DNA of 9,544 nucleotides from Clostridia bacterium (GCA_017421905.1 JAFOHH010000233.1:1-9544), one strand, 5' to 3'; counted from the stretch's first letter, positions 1 through 5,013 are shown. Notes: generated from the letters alone by a model not told the origin. Program-made: numbers and translations.

Positions 1-190
1 CACATTTTTTGCATTTTTGTGCGTACTGCGTGTTTTTCTGTCAGCACCCTGCGTACAATTCGTTTCGTTTTTCTCAGTTTTCTTCCGGAATTCCCTGATA
101 TTCCAGCAATTCCAGAACTTTCAGCCCCCGTTCCGTCAGTCCCATGCTGCCGCAGATGGGATAGCCGCCGTATGCTTCCCGGATTGCCGA
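1..190. other. Edge segment of different composition, not lysS
   Basis: In this segment no frame continues LysS. Bases 74-190 are open on the minus strand as the tail of the lysS fragment. Bases 1-73 hold no recognisable gene or RNA; GCGTAC occurs twice (22-27 and 51-56). Codon choice in the open part differs from the rest of the window. It may be DNA from elsewhere in the genome, or from another genome joined by assembly. Confidence 0.5.
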
Positions 191-592
191 AAGGTGAACG
201 GAGGTTTCTCCCGTACGGGTTTTGAAAACCTTGCCCGTAAAGCCTACGATATCGCCGATATCGAATTCCTTAAACTTTTGAAAGCTTTCGCCCAGCTCGT
301 CGATGCGGAGGTACATTTGAATAAGACCGCTGCCGTCGAGCACGTGCGCAAAGGCTGCCTTACCCATAATGCGGCGGGACATCAGTCTGCCGGCAAGGGT
401 AACCTCGCTGCCTTCTAACGCTTCGTAATTTTCCAAAACCTCGGTAGCGAGGTGGGTACGATCAAAGCGCGCTTTTTCGTAGGGGTTTTCGCCCGCCTCG
501 CAAAGTGCGGCAAGCTTTTCCCTTCTCACGCGTAAAATTTCGTTTAAATCTTGTTCTTCCTCTTGGGCAAGAACCTTAGTTTCTTCTGCCAT
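74..592 (-). CDS. lysS: Lysyl-tRNA synthetase, N-terminal fragment with a foreign tail (truncated or chimeric)
   Basis: Residues 1-134 match the start of bacterial class II lysyl-tRNA synthetase, which charges tRNA-Lys in the cytoplasm. The charged N-terminal helix contains LRVRREKLAAL, followed by NPYEKARFDRTH and an OB-fold with LAGRLMSRRIMGKAAFAHV and GDIVGFTGKVFKTRTGE. The family is normally about 490-500 residues, and the whole catalytic domain (motifs 1-3) is missing. From about residue 135 (near base 190) to the stop at 74-76 the frame carries 38 residues, including YGGYPICGSMGLTERG, that do not resemble LysS. Their codons differ too: CGG, GGG, CTG, CAG, against CAA- and GGC-rich codons before. 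The other two frames do not resume LysS. I chose the ATG at 592 because GAGGTGG lies 9 bases upstream and it starts 4 bases after the greA stop. An ATG at 610 would overlap greA and has no reason to be used. The greA-lysS order is usual in Bacillota. The cause may be assembly chimerism, recombination or a true pseudogene. Confidence 0.8.
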   Translation of the reverse strand: MAEETKVLAQEEEQDLNEILRVRREKLAALCEAGENPYEKARFDRTHLATEVLENYEALEGSEVTLAGRLMSRRIMGKAAFAHVLDGSGLIQMYLRIDELGESFQKFKEFDIGDIVGFTGKVFKTRTGETSVHLSAIREAYGGYPICGSMGLTERGLKVLELLEYQGIPEEN

Positions 593-596
593 AAAA

Positions 597-1058
597 TTAT
601 TCCACCTCAAGAATTTTTACTTTGGTAACGCCTGCGGGGCAAGCAACGTCTACCGTTTCGCCCGCCTTTTTGCCGAGAAGGGCTTTACCCATGGGGGATT
701 CGTTGCTGATTAAATGCTTTCTGGGATCTGCTTCGGACGTGCCGACCAAGGTATATTCGATGCTTTCGTCGTAAGCTACGTCGTACAGCTTAATTTTGCT
801 GCCGAGGTGCACAACGCCTGCCGTTTGCGTTTCGTCGATAATTTTAGCGTGTTTCAGCTTTTGCTCAATTTCTAAAATTTCGCCTTCGATCATTGCCTGT
901 TCGTCTTTCGCAGCATCGTATTCTGCGTTTTCCGAAAGGTCGCCAAAGGAGCGGGCTACCTTAATTTTTTCGGTAACTTCCGCACGCTTTACGGTTTTGA
1001 GTTCAACAAGTCTTGCTTCCAGTTCTTTTACGCCTTTTGCAGTTAAAATAACTTCCAT
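597..1058 (-). CDS. greA: Transcription elongation factor GreA
   Basis: GreA rescues backtracked RNA polymerase by inserting its coiled coil into the secondary channel and stimulating cleavage of the transcript. The 153-residue length is typical (about 155-160). Residues 1-75 form the N-terminal coiled coil, with the hallmark tip [18 protein letters not shown]40 and E43 correspond to the acidic tip residues that help coordinate the polymerase metal ion. Residues from about 80 on form the C-terminal FKBP-like domain, including the conserved [16 protein letters not shown] segment. The start is supported by GAGAGG 8 bases upstream. It is the first gene of a minus-strand unit with lysS, whose start follows the greA stop by only 4 bases and whose Shine-Dalgarno site lies inside the greA 3' end, so the two are almost certainly cotranscribed. 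Nothing in the protein looks damaged. Confidence 0.97.
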   Translation of the reverse strand: MEVILTAKGVKELEARLVELKTVKRAEVTEKIKVARSFGDLSENAEYDAAKDEQAMIEGEILEIEQKLKHAKIIDETQTAGVVHLGSKIKLYDVAYDESIEYTLVGTSEADPRKHLISNESPMGKALLGKKAGETVDVACPAGVTKVKILEVE

Positions 1059-1139
1059 TTTTATAACCTCTCTCGGTTTATTTTCTTTATTTTTTTGCCG
1101 CCGACAAGAAAAAATTCTCCTCGCAGCATACTACCGCTT

Positions 1140-1168
1140 ATTATACTGCTTTTTCCGCCGCTTGTCAA
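1140..1168 (-). promoter_or_regulatory. Sigma-A promoter for greA-lysS
   Basis: On the minus strand TTGACA (1168-1163) and TATAAT (1145-1140) are separated by exactly 17 bases, a full-consensus housekeeping promoter. Transcription would begin near 1133, leaving a leader of about 75 bases before the greA start. No riboswitch, T-box or terminator is visible in that leader. Confidence 0.9.
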
Positions 1169-1191
1169 CTTAATTCGTCCCCCGCGCGCGT

Positions 1192-1226
1192 AGAAAGCAA
1201 GCGATTTTACGGCTTTTTTGCTTTCT
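1192..1226. repeat. Inverted repeat between the two divergent promoters
   Basis: AGAAAGCAA (1192-1200) and TTGCTTTCT (1218-1226) are perfect 9-base inverted arms separated by 17 bases. They lie between the -35 boxes of the greA promoter and the opposite promoter at 1241. The position suits an operator bound by a dimeric regulator. The A/T-rich arms could also arise by chance, so the function is only an inference. Confidence 0.5.
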
Positions 1227-1240
1227 TTTCCCTAAAAAAA

Positions 1241-1269
1241 TTGACAAGCCGCTCCGTTTTTGCTACAAT
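1241..1269 (+). promoter_or_regulatory. Sigma-A promoter for the 86-residue protein
   Basis: TTGACA (1241-1246), a 17-base spacer and TACAAT (1264-1269) form a near-consensus promoter. The expected start is around 1275-1277, almost at the Shine-Dalgarno site GAGGA (1278-1282), so the 5' leader is unusually short, about 16-18 bases. Confidence 0.88.
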
Positions 1270-1292
1270 GCCCCTGTGAGGAAACAAAACTT

Positions 1293-1553
1293 ATGGTAAA
1301 ACTTTGGGCAAAAACGGTAAAAAACCACCATATCATCCGCCAAGAAACGTATATGGCGGTGGAAAAATACGATAGCGACCGATTTTTCGTGTATCTAACC
1401 GATTGTTGCGGTCTTTTAGATATTGAAACGCCCGTCGTTTTGGAAACGCACAAAAAAACCTTCGAGCGCTTTCATCACGTGCGCTTTCGCCCCTCCGATT
1501 TTATGGATACGGTAGAGTTTGACTACCTCCTCATCGAGCAAATAAAGGAATAG
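1293..1553 (+). CDS. Small conserved-type hypothetical protein (86 aa)
   Basis: I do not assign a function. The 86-residue product is soluble and has no signal peptide or membrane segment. It begins MVKLWAKTVKNHHIIRQ, is rich in aromatic residues and His, and ends in an acidic stretch containing DFMDTVEFDYLLIEQIKE. I recall short clostridial proteins of similar layout (an MxLWxKxxKNxxI opening and a VDFDYLE-like end), so it may belong to a conserved uncharacterised family; that is memory, not a search result. The ATG at 1293 is preferred because GAGGA lies 10 bases upstream and a strong promoter ends at 1269. An in-frame TTG at 1260 would precede the likely transcript start. The gene stands alone, with its own promoter and a downstream terminator, and is divergent from greA. 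That it is a real gene is well supported by this context. Confidence 0.8.
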   Translation: MVKLWAKTVKNHHIIRQETYMAVEKYDSDRFFVYLTDCCGLLDIETPVVLETHKKTFERFHHVRFRPSDFMDTVEFDYLLIEQIKE

Positions 1554-1565
1554 CCGCCGCTTTGC

Positions 1566-1660
1566 GATTGCAAATACCCTTTCGTTTTGTTTGAAAACCG
1601 ATTTCTCCTTTTGGGGATTGCAAACACCCTTTCGTTTTGTTTGAAAACCGATTTCTCCTT
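1566..1660. repeat. Two-copy tandem repeat, 50-bp period
   Basis: Bases 1566-1610 and 1616-1660 are 45-base copies differing at one position (T1575 against C1625), with a period of exactly 50. Each copy contains the left arm of a terminator stem, AAAACCGATTT, but only the second copy has a nearby right arm (1668-1678). The repeat lies just after the stop of the 86-residue protein. It looks like a local tandem duplication or two copies of a dispersed intergenic element. Confidence 0.95.
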
Positions 1661-1680
1661 GCCGGGAAAATCGGTTTTTT
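1644..1680 (+). terminator. Intrinsic terminator after the 86-residue protein
   Basis: AAAACCGATTT (1644-1654) pairs perfectly with AAATCGGTTTT (1668-1678) around a 13-base loop, and the right arm runs into a T tract. The first repeat copy (1594-1604) has an identical left arm and could compete for the same right arm. Confidence 0.8.
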
Positions 1681-1789
1681 CTTTTTACAAAGCGCAAACG
1701 AAAAACTTTCCCCTCTTCCGCATAATTTTCCCTCCTCACGCATAATTTCCCCTTTGGGGGAGAAACTATGAGTAAAGGAGGGTATTTTC

Positions 1790-2002
1790 ATGAAAGTTAC
1801 GTCTTTAATCGCGCTGATTTTAGTTATCGTAGGCGCAATCAACTGGTTTTTGATTGGGCTGTTCGGCTTTGACCTCGTAGGCTTTGTTACGGGCGGCGCA
1901 GGCTCTATGCTTTCCCGCGTGATTTACGCCATTGTTGGCCTTGCGGGACTTTGGACCATTTTCTATCTTATTATGTACAATCCGTTACGCCGAACGCATT
2001 AA
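1790..2002 (+). CDS. DUF378 family small membrane protein
   Basis: This 70-residue protein matches the DUF378 family, of unknown function, in length and signature: a first membrane helix with IALILVIVGAINWFLIGLFG, then FDLVGFV, a short Gly-rich turn (GGAGS), SRVIYAIVGLAGLW and a second helix ending in FYLIMYNPL. Family members are usually about 65-80 residues with two transmembrane segments, as here. It should sit in the cytoplasmic membrane, with a short basic C-terminus (RRTH). The start is secure because AAAGGAGG (1775-1782) lies 7 bases upstream of the ATG. It is a single gene on the plus strand with a strong terminator right after it. No clear promoter is visible. Upstream, the sequence CGCATAATTT occurs twice 20 bases apart (1720 and 1740), which may reflect a control site. 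Confidence 0.85.
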   Translation: MKVTSLIALILVIVGAINWFLIGLFGFDLVGFVTGGAGSMLSRVIYAIVGLAGLWTIFYLIMYNPLRRTH

Positions 2003-2025
2003 CGGCTTGCACGGAGCAAAAACAG

Positions 2026-2060
2026 AAAAGGATTGCGGCGGTTGTCGCAATCCTTTTTTT
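2026..2060 (+). terminator. Intrinsic terminator after the DUF378 gene
   Basis: AAAAGGATTGCG (2026-2037) pairs with CGCAATCCTTTT (2046-2057) around an 8-base loop, followed by more T. A second copy of the right arm with its T tract lies at 2090-2105. Confidence 0.92.
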
Positions 2061-2144
2061 CTGCCCTGAAAAACACGCGCAGCTAATTTGCCGCAATCCT
2101 TTTTTCGCACCTTAAAAAAGAGCGTATAAAGGGTGATAAAACGG

Positions 2145-2174
2145 TTGCTTTTTTATAAGAGGGCGTGGTATAAT
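2145..2174 (+). promoter_or_regulatory. Sigma-A promoter for queT
   Basis: TTGCTT (2145-2150), an 18-base spacer and a perfect TATAAT (2169-2174). Transcription should start near 2181, three bases before the first stem of the preQ1 riboswitch, which supports both calls. Confidence 0.85.
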
Positions 2175-2183
2175 ACCGCCAAC

Positions 2184-2224
2184 GGAAGGTTCTCGGCAAA
2201 CACTTCCCAAAAAAAACCGAGGTG
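2184..2224 (+). promoter_or_regulatory. preQ1-I riboswitch controlling queT translation
   Basis: The leader fits the compact preQ1 class I fold. P1 is GGAAG (2184-2188) with CTTCC (2203-2207). The loop contains GTTCTCGGC, matching the family's GGTTCTAGC-like loop, with a C (2197) at the place of the ligand-contacting cytosine. An A-rich tail (2209-2216) follows, as expected for the strand lying in the P1 groove. The pseudoknot P2 is CTCGG (2192-2196) with CCGAG (2217-2221). The 3' half of P2 overlaps the Shine-Dalgarno GAGGTGA (2219-2225), and no terminator lies before the gene. Ligand binding should therefore hide the ribosome site, an off-switch at translation. The downstream gene encodes a queuosine-precursor transporter, which agrees with the ligand. 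Confidence 0.9.
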
Positions 2225-2230
2225 ATACTC

Positions 2231-2716
2231 ATGAAACTTTTTACCCCAAAACGCCTTTGCCGCGCGGCTATCGTTGCGGCGATGTACTGCGCGCTTACGC
2301 TCGCAACCGCGCCCTTTGCCTTCGGGCCCATTCAACTGCGCCCGGCAGAAGCATTAACGGCGCTACCCTTGCTCTTTTTTGACGCAATCCCCGGGCTTGC
2401 CGTTGGCTGTTTGATTGCAAATCTACTTTCCCCCTTTGGGATTTTAGACGTTATTTTTGGCAGCTTAACCACCCTAATTGCCGCCGTTTTAACGTACGTT
2501 TGCAAAAAAAGGCCGCTAATTGCCCTTTCCTTTCCCGTAACGTTAAACGCCCTGTTTTTGCCCATCGTTTGGCTGTTTGCCGGCGGAGAAAGCGCGTTTT
2601 TCCTAAACGTATTTTCCATTTTTATAACGCAAACGGCGTTTGTGTACGGTCTGGGATATCCTCTGTTCCGTGCGCTTAAAAAATCACAAAAAACCCTTTC
2701 TTTTTTACAAGAATAA
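2231..2716 (+). CDS. queT: QueT-type queuosine precursor ECF transporter, substrate-binding subunit
   Basis: This 161-residue hydrophobic protein is the S component of an energy-coupling factor transporter that imports queuosine precursors such as preQ1 or preQ0 through the cytoplasmic membrane. Family signatures are visible in order: the N-terminal AAIVAAMYCALTLATAPFAFG with GPIQLRPAEALTALPL just after it, then IPGLAVGCLIANLLSPFGI, LDVIFGSLTTLIAAVLTY, and two further membrane segments up to YGLGYPLF. About five or six membrane helices are expected, and the length suits the family. The ATG at 2231 is chosen over an in-frame GTG at 2222 because that GTG lies inside the Shine-Dalgarno GAGGTGA (2219-2225). 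The EcfA and EcfT partners are not in this window, so it probably uses a shared module encoded elsewhere. The preQ1 riboswitch in its leader independently supports the substrate. Confidence 0.93.
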   Translation: MKLFTPKRLCRAAIVAAMYCALTLATAPFAFGPIQLRPAEALTALPLLFFDAIPGLAVGCLIANLLSPFGILDVIFGSLTTLIAAVLTYVCKKRPLIALSFPVTLNALFLPIVWLFAGGESAFFLNVFSIFITQTAFVYGLGYPLFRALKKSQKTLSFLQE

Positions 2717-2720
2717 CACG

Positions 2721-2745
2721 TTTTAGGCATACCGTATGCTTAAAA
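2721..2745. repeat. 25-bp near-perfect palindrome after queT
   Basis: TTTTAGGCATAC (2721-2732), one central base, and GTATGCTTAAAA (2734-2745) are inverted arms with a single mismatch. With a one-base centre it would make a poor RNA hairpin, so a DNA-binding site or chance is likelier than a terminator. It begins 5 bases after the queT stop. Confidence 0.5.
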
Positions 2746-2761
2746 ATCCAACATTTTGCCG

Positions 2762-2804
2762 AAAAAAGCGGCTTGGAGCAGTTGCTCCAAGCCGCATATT
2801 TTTT
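2762..2804. terminator. Bidirectional terminator between queT and the HAD phosphatase
   Basis: GCGGCTTGGAGC (2768-2779) pairs perfectly with GCTCCAAGCCGC (2784-2795) around a 4-base loop. Six A precede the stem (2762-2767) and a T tract follows it (2797-2804), so it can end transcripts from both convergent genes. Confidence 0.93.
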
Positions 2805-2866
2805 GTTATAGGTAACCCTTTGCGGCGCATCTTTCGCCTTGGCATAAGCCGCTTTAAAAGTTCCCC

Positions 2867-3571
2867 TTACAGGGCGGAAAGGGTGGCAATCAGCTCTTCA
2901 AATCCGCCGTGCGGATAGCGAGAAATATCCTCGCCGTTTTTATTAATCAGGCAGTCGGTCAACAAAAACACCTGCATGCCAAGCTGCTCTGCAACCATAT
3001 CCTCCGATACGTCGTTGCCCACCATAAGGCACTCCTCGGGCTTTGCCCCGATTGCCGATAAAATTTCCGAATAATACGCGTGCGAGGGCTTGCAAAAGCG
3101 GCTATTTTCCATCGTGGTAATATGGATGAAATCTTCTACGTTTAAGCCTGCCCAGCCTGCACGGCTATGCGTTGCAATTGCGGGAAAAACGGGGTTTGTG
3201 GCAAGCACGGCGGCAATGCCCTTTTGCTTTAAAATCTCCACCGCGCGTGCCGCAAGGGGCGAAAAGCCGCAAACGGCTTGCACCTTTGGAAAGTCGTTTT
3301 TATAAAACTCCTCAAATAAGGGGGCGTCTTTTAAAACCTTTTCCCCTAAAATAGCGGAGGCTTTTTCCCAAAACAATGCCTCGTTAGTGGAAGATCCGTC
3401 GTTTTTTATTACCGCCATCGTTCCTTGCCAAATTGCACCGATCAGTTGCTCGGGGTCGTAGCCGTGCCGCGCCATTTTTTTACCCAAGCCGCCGAAGTAG
3501 CTTTTTACAAACACGTCTAAATCCATGGGAAGGAGCGTTCCGTCTAAATCGAATAATACCGTTTTTATCAT
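2867..3571 (-). CDS. HAD superfamily hydrolase (phosphatase), subclass IA-like
   Basis: The 234-residue protein has all four haloacid dehalogenase motifs. Motif I is FDLDGTLL, with D8 as nucleophile and D10 as general acid/base. Motif II is LATNP, with T125. Motif III has K161 in FCKPSHAYY. Motif IV is VGNDVSEDM, with D187 and D191 for magnesium. A helical cap between residues 15 and 90 suits the C1-cap subgroup of phosphoglycolate phosphatase-like enzymes. The substrate cannot be told from sequence. The ATG at 3571 is chosen because AAGGAGAG (3583-3576) is correctly placed. An upstream ATG at 3595 falls within a leader hairpin and has no ribosome site. It has its own promoter, stands alone on the minus strand, and converges on queT. 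It is most likely a cytoplasmic small-metabolite phosphatase. Confidence 0.92.
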   Translation of the reverse strand: MIKTVLFDLDGTLLPMDLDVFVKSYFGGLGKKMARHGYDPEQLIGAIWQGTMAVIKNDGSSTNEALFWEKASAILGEKVLKDAPLFEEFYKNDFPKVQAVCGFSPLAARAVEILKQKGIAAVLATNPVFPAIATHSRAGWAGLNVEDFIHITTMENSRFCKPSHAYYSEILSAIGAKPEECLMVGNDVSEDMVAEQLGMQVFLLTDCLINKNGEDISRYPHGGFEELIATLSAL

Positions 3572-3588
3572 ATCTCTCTCCTTAACGC

Positions 3589-3604
3589 CTGCCAAAACTG
3601 GCAG
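3589..3604 (-). other. Small hairpin in the phosphatase leader
   Basis: CTGCCA (3589-3594) and TGGCAG (3599-3604) form a 6-bp stem with a 4-base loop between the promoter and the Shine-Dalgarno site. No T tract follows, so it is not a terminator. It could influence translation or stability, or be an operator. Confidence 0.45.
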
Positions 3605-3647
3605 CCCTTTAAAAATAGAAGAAAATTCATTTTCTCAAGCGGTTTTT

Positions 3648-3676
3648 ATTATATCACAGAGCGCAAAAATTTTCAA
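3648..3676 (-). promoter_or_regulatory. Sigma-A promoter for the HAD phosphatase
   Basis: On the minus strand TTGAAA (3676-3671) and TATAAT (3653-3648) are separated by 17 bases. The predicted start is near 3641, about 70 bases before the gene. Confidence 0.85.
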
Positions 3677-3760
3677 CCGTAAAAAAGAAGAAAAAATCCT
3701 TTTTTTCGCCCGAATTTTACGCCTTTTCGCACAAATTTTGCAAATATTGCGGCAAATACG

Positions 3761-3789
3761 TTGACATTTTATGCAAAGTATGATAGGAT
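3761..3789 (+). promoter_or_regulatory. Sigma-A promoter for the lysine operon
   Basis: TTGACA (3761-3766), a 17-base spacer and TAGGAT (3784-3789). Transcription would start near 3796, just before the first stem of the lysine riboswitch. It is divergent from the phosphatase promoter, with about 85 bases between the -35 boxes. Confidence 0.85.
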
Positions 3790-3800
3790 AAATTCAAATT

Positions 3801-3968
3801 TAGATAGAGGTGCGCTCTGTTAAAAGTAACGCGTTTTGGCTAATAGCCGGCTGCCCGAAGCTACGCGCGAAAGGAACGAGTGCCGAAGCGGATGCGTTTG
3901 GGCAAGCATTCGGCTGGCAGTTCGGAAAATATCCGCCCTGCTGTCGCCTTGCGGCGGAGTGCTATCCT
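3801..3968 (+). promoter_or_regulatory. Lysine riboswitch (L box) of the dapA operon
   Basis: The conserved core of the lysine aptamer is present in order: AGATAGAGGTGCG at the 5' strand (3802-3814), AGTA (3825-3828), GCCGAAGC (3882-3889), GGCTGGC (3912-3918), CTGTC (3941-3945) and GGAGTGCTATCC (3956-3967). P1 pairs GATAG (3803-3807) with CTATC (3962-3966). P2 pairs GCGCTC (3812-3817) with GAGTGC (3878-3883). P4 joins roughly 3887-3895 to 3906-3915. P5 is CGCC/GGCG (3945-3948, 3953-3956). The same arrangement is known upstream of B. subtilis lysC. The downstream genes make lysine, and a terminator follows, so lysine binding should end transcription early. Confidence 0.95.
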
Positions 3969-4004
3969 ATTTCGCTTTAAACGCATACGTGCGCTTTAAT
4001 TTTG

Positions 4005-4048
4005 AAGAGGTGGTCCTTTCCGCTGGTGGAAACGGCTATCTCTTTTTT
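4005..4048 (+). terminator. Riboswitch-controlled attenuator before dapA
   Basis: AAGAG (4005-4009) pairs with CTCTT (4040-4044), GTGGTC (4010-4015) with GGCTAT (4034-4039) including G-U pairs, one C-C mismatch follows, and TTTCC (4017-4021) pairs with GGAAA (4028-4032) around a 6-base loop. The stem runs into a T tract ending at 4048, 31 bases before the dapA start. A separate small hairpin (3977-3999) lies between aptamer and terminator. Confidence 0.85.
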
Positions 4049-4079
4049 CGTTACGTACAATATGCCAAGGAGAATAATT

Positions 4080-4973
4080 ATGAAAAACACGGTATTTACC
4101 GGCGCGGCAACCGCCATCGTTACCCCCATGAACAAAAAGGGAGAAATTGATTACGAGGCTTTTAAACGACTTATCGAATGGCAAATTGCGGAGGGCATCG
4201 ACGCCATCGTTTCGGTAGGAACGACGGGCGAAGGCTCTACCCTTTCGGACAAAGAACACCGCGATGCAATGAAGTTTTGCGTGGATACGGTTGCGGGAAG
4301 AGTGCCCGTTATTGCCGGCACGGGTTCTAACGATATTGCCTACGCTATCGATTTAACTCGCTTTGCGTGTGAAATCGGCGCGGACGCCATGCTCCTCGTT
4401 ACCCCTTATTATAATAAAGCCACGCAGCGCGGACTTATCGAGTCGTTTACCGCTATTGCAAACGCCTCCACAAAGCCCTGCATATTATATAACGTTCCCT
4501 CCCGCACGGGCTGTAACTTAACGCCTGCCTCCTGCGCGGAGCTTGCCAAGCACCCTAACATCGTGGGCGTAAAAGAAGCAAGCGGAAACGTTTCTCAAAT
4601 TGCGGAAATTGCACGCCTTTGCGGCGAAGATTTTGCCATTTATTCGGGCAACGACGACCAAATTATCCCCGTATTATCGCTGGGCGGAAAGGGCGTTATT
4701 TCCGTGCTTTCCAACGTACTGCCTAAAGAAACCTCTTTAATGTGCAAAAAGTATTTTGAAGGCGACGTAAAGGGTGCGCTTGCCATGCAACTGCGCTACC
4801 TGCCTTTAATCAACCAACTTTTCTGCGAGGTAAACCCCATCCCCGTAAAAGCGGCAACCGCCGCAATGGGTTACGGCGAAAACGTATTGCGCCTGCCCCT
4901 TACCTCTATGGAAAAAGCAAACGAAGAAAAGCTGCTTGCCCTTATGGTAGAGCAAGGCATAGCTTTGCAATAA
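4080..4973 (+). CDS. dapA: 4-hydroxy-tetrahydrodipicolinate synthase
   Basis: DapA condenses pyruvate with L-aspartate-4-semialdehyde, the first committed step of diaminopimelate and lysine synthesis, in the cytoplasm. The 297-residue protein is of normal length and has a TIM-barrel fold signature throughout. Key residues are visible: T48-T49 in VGTTGEGSTL, Y137 and R142 in LYNVPSRTG, and the Schiff-base lysine K165 in VGVKEASGN. The substrate-loop sequence LLVTPYYNK is also present. The ATG at 4080 is fixed by AAGGAG (4067-4072) 7 bases upstream; a longer in-frame reading from 4002 would run through the terminator hairpin. It is the first gene of dapA-dapB-ddh-lysA and lies directly behind the lysine riboswitch and attenuator. 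Its stop codon lies inside the first copy of a 23-bp tandem repeat. Confidence 0.97.
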   Translation: MKNTVFTGAATAIVTPMNKKGEIDYEAFKRLIEWQIAEGIDAIVSVGTTGEGSTLSDKEHRDAMKFCVDTVAGRVPVIAGTGSNDIAYAIDLTRFACEIGADAMLLVTPYYNKATQRGLIESFTAIANASTKPCILYNVPSRTGCNLTPASCAELAKHPNIVGVKEASGNVSQIAEIARLCGEDFAIYSGNDDQIIPVLSLGGKGVISVLSNVLPKETSLMCKKYFEGDVKGALAMQLRYLPLINQLFCEVNPIPVKAATAAMGYGENVLRLPLTSMEKANEEKLLALMVEQGIALQ

Positions 4974-5009
4974 TCCCCCTTATTTATTTGCAATAATCCC
5001 CCTTATTTA
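4964..5009. repeat. Perfect 23-bp tandem duplication over the dapA stop
   Basis: Bases 4964-4986 and 4987-5009 are identical 23-base units containing ATAATCCCCCTTATTTA. The first unit contains the last codons and stop of dapA. The second is entirely non-coding. The duplication leaves the protein unchanged because it follows the stop. Confidence 0.97.
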
Positions 5010-5013
5010 CCTG

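Noticed and set aside
74..200. A simple frameshift in lysS
   Set aside because: Reading the other two minus frames past base 190 gives no LysS catalytic-domain sequence, so the DNA itself changes there.
1061..1129. A 22-codon open frame in the greA leader, ending just before the greA start
   Set aside because: Its ATG would lie only about 4 bases after the predicted transcript start with no ribosome site. It has no run of regulatory codons and no attenuator follows.
1416..1842. Minus-strand open frames across the 50-bp repeats, with repeating GEIGFQTKRKG-like text
   Set aside because: The repeated peptide only mirrors the DNA duplication. The frames overlap two plus-strand genes and have no ribosome site or promoter.
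4002..4079. N-terminal extension of dapA from 4002
   Set aside because: It would encode the terminator hairpin as protein. The ATG at 4080 has a well-placed Shine-Dalgarno and gives the normal family length.
3836..4150. Plus-strand open frame in the region before dapA
   Set aside because: It runs through the lysine riboswitch and terminator and overlaps the dapA start in another frame. No ribosome site was seen.
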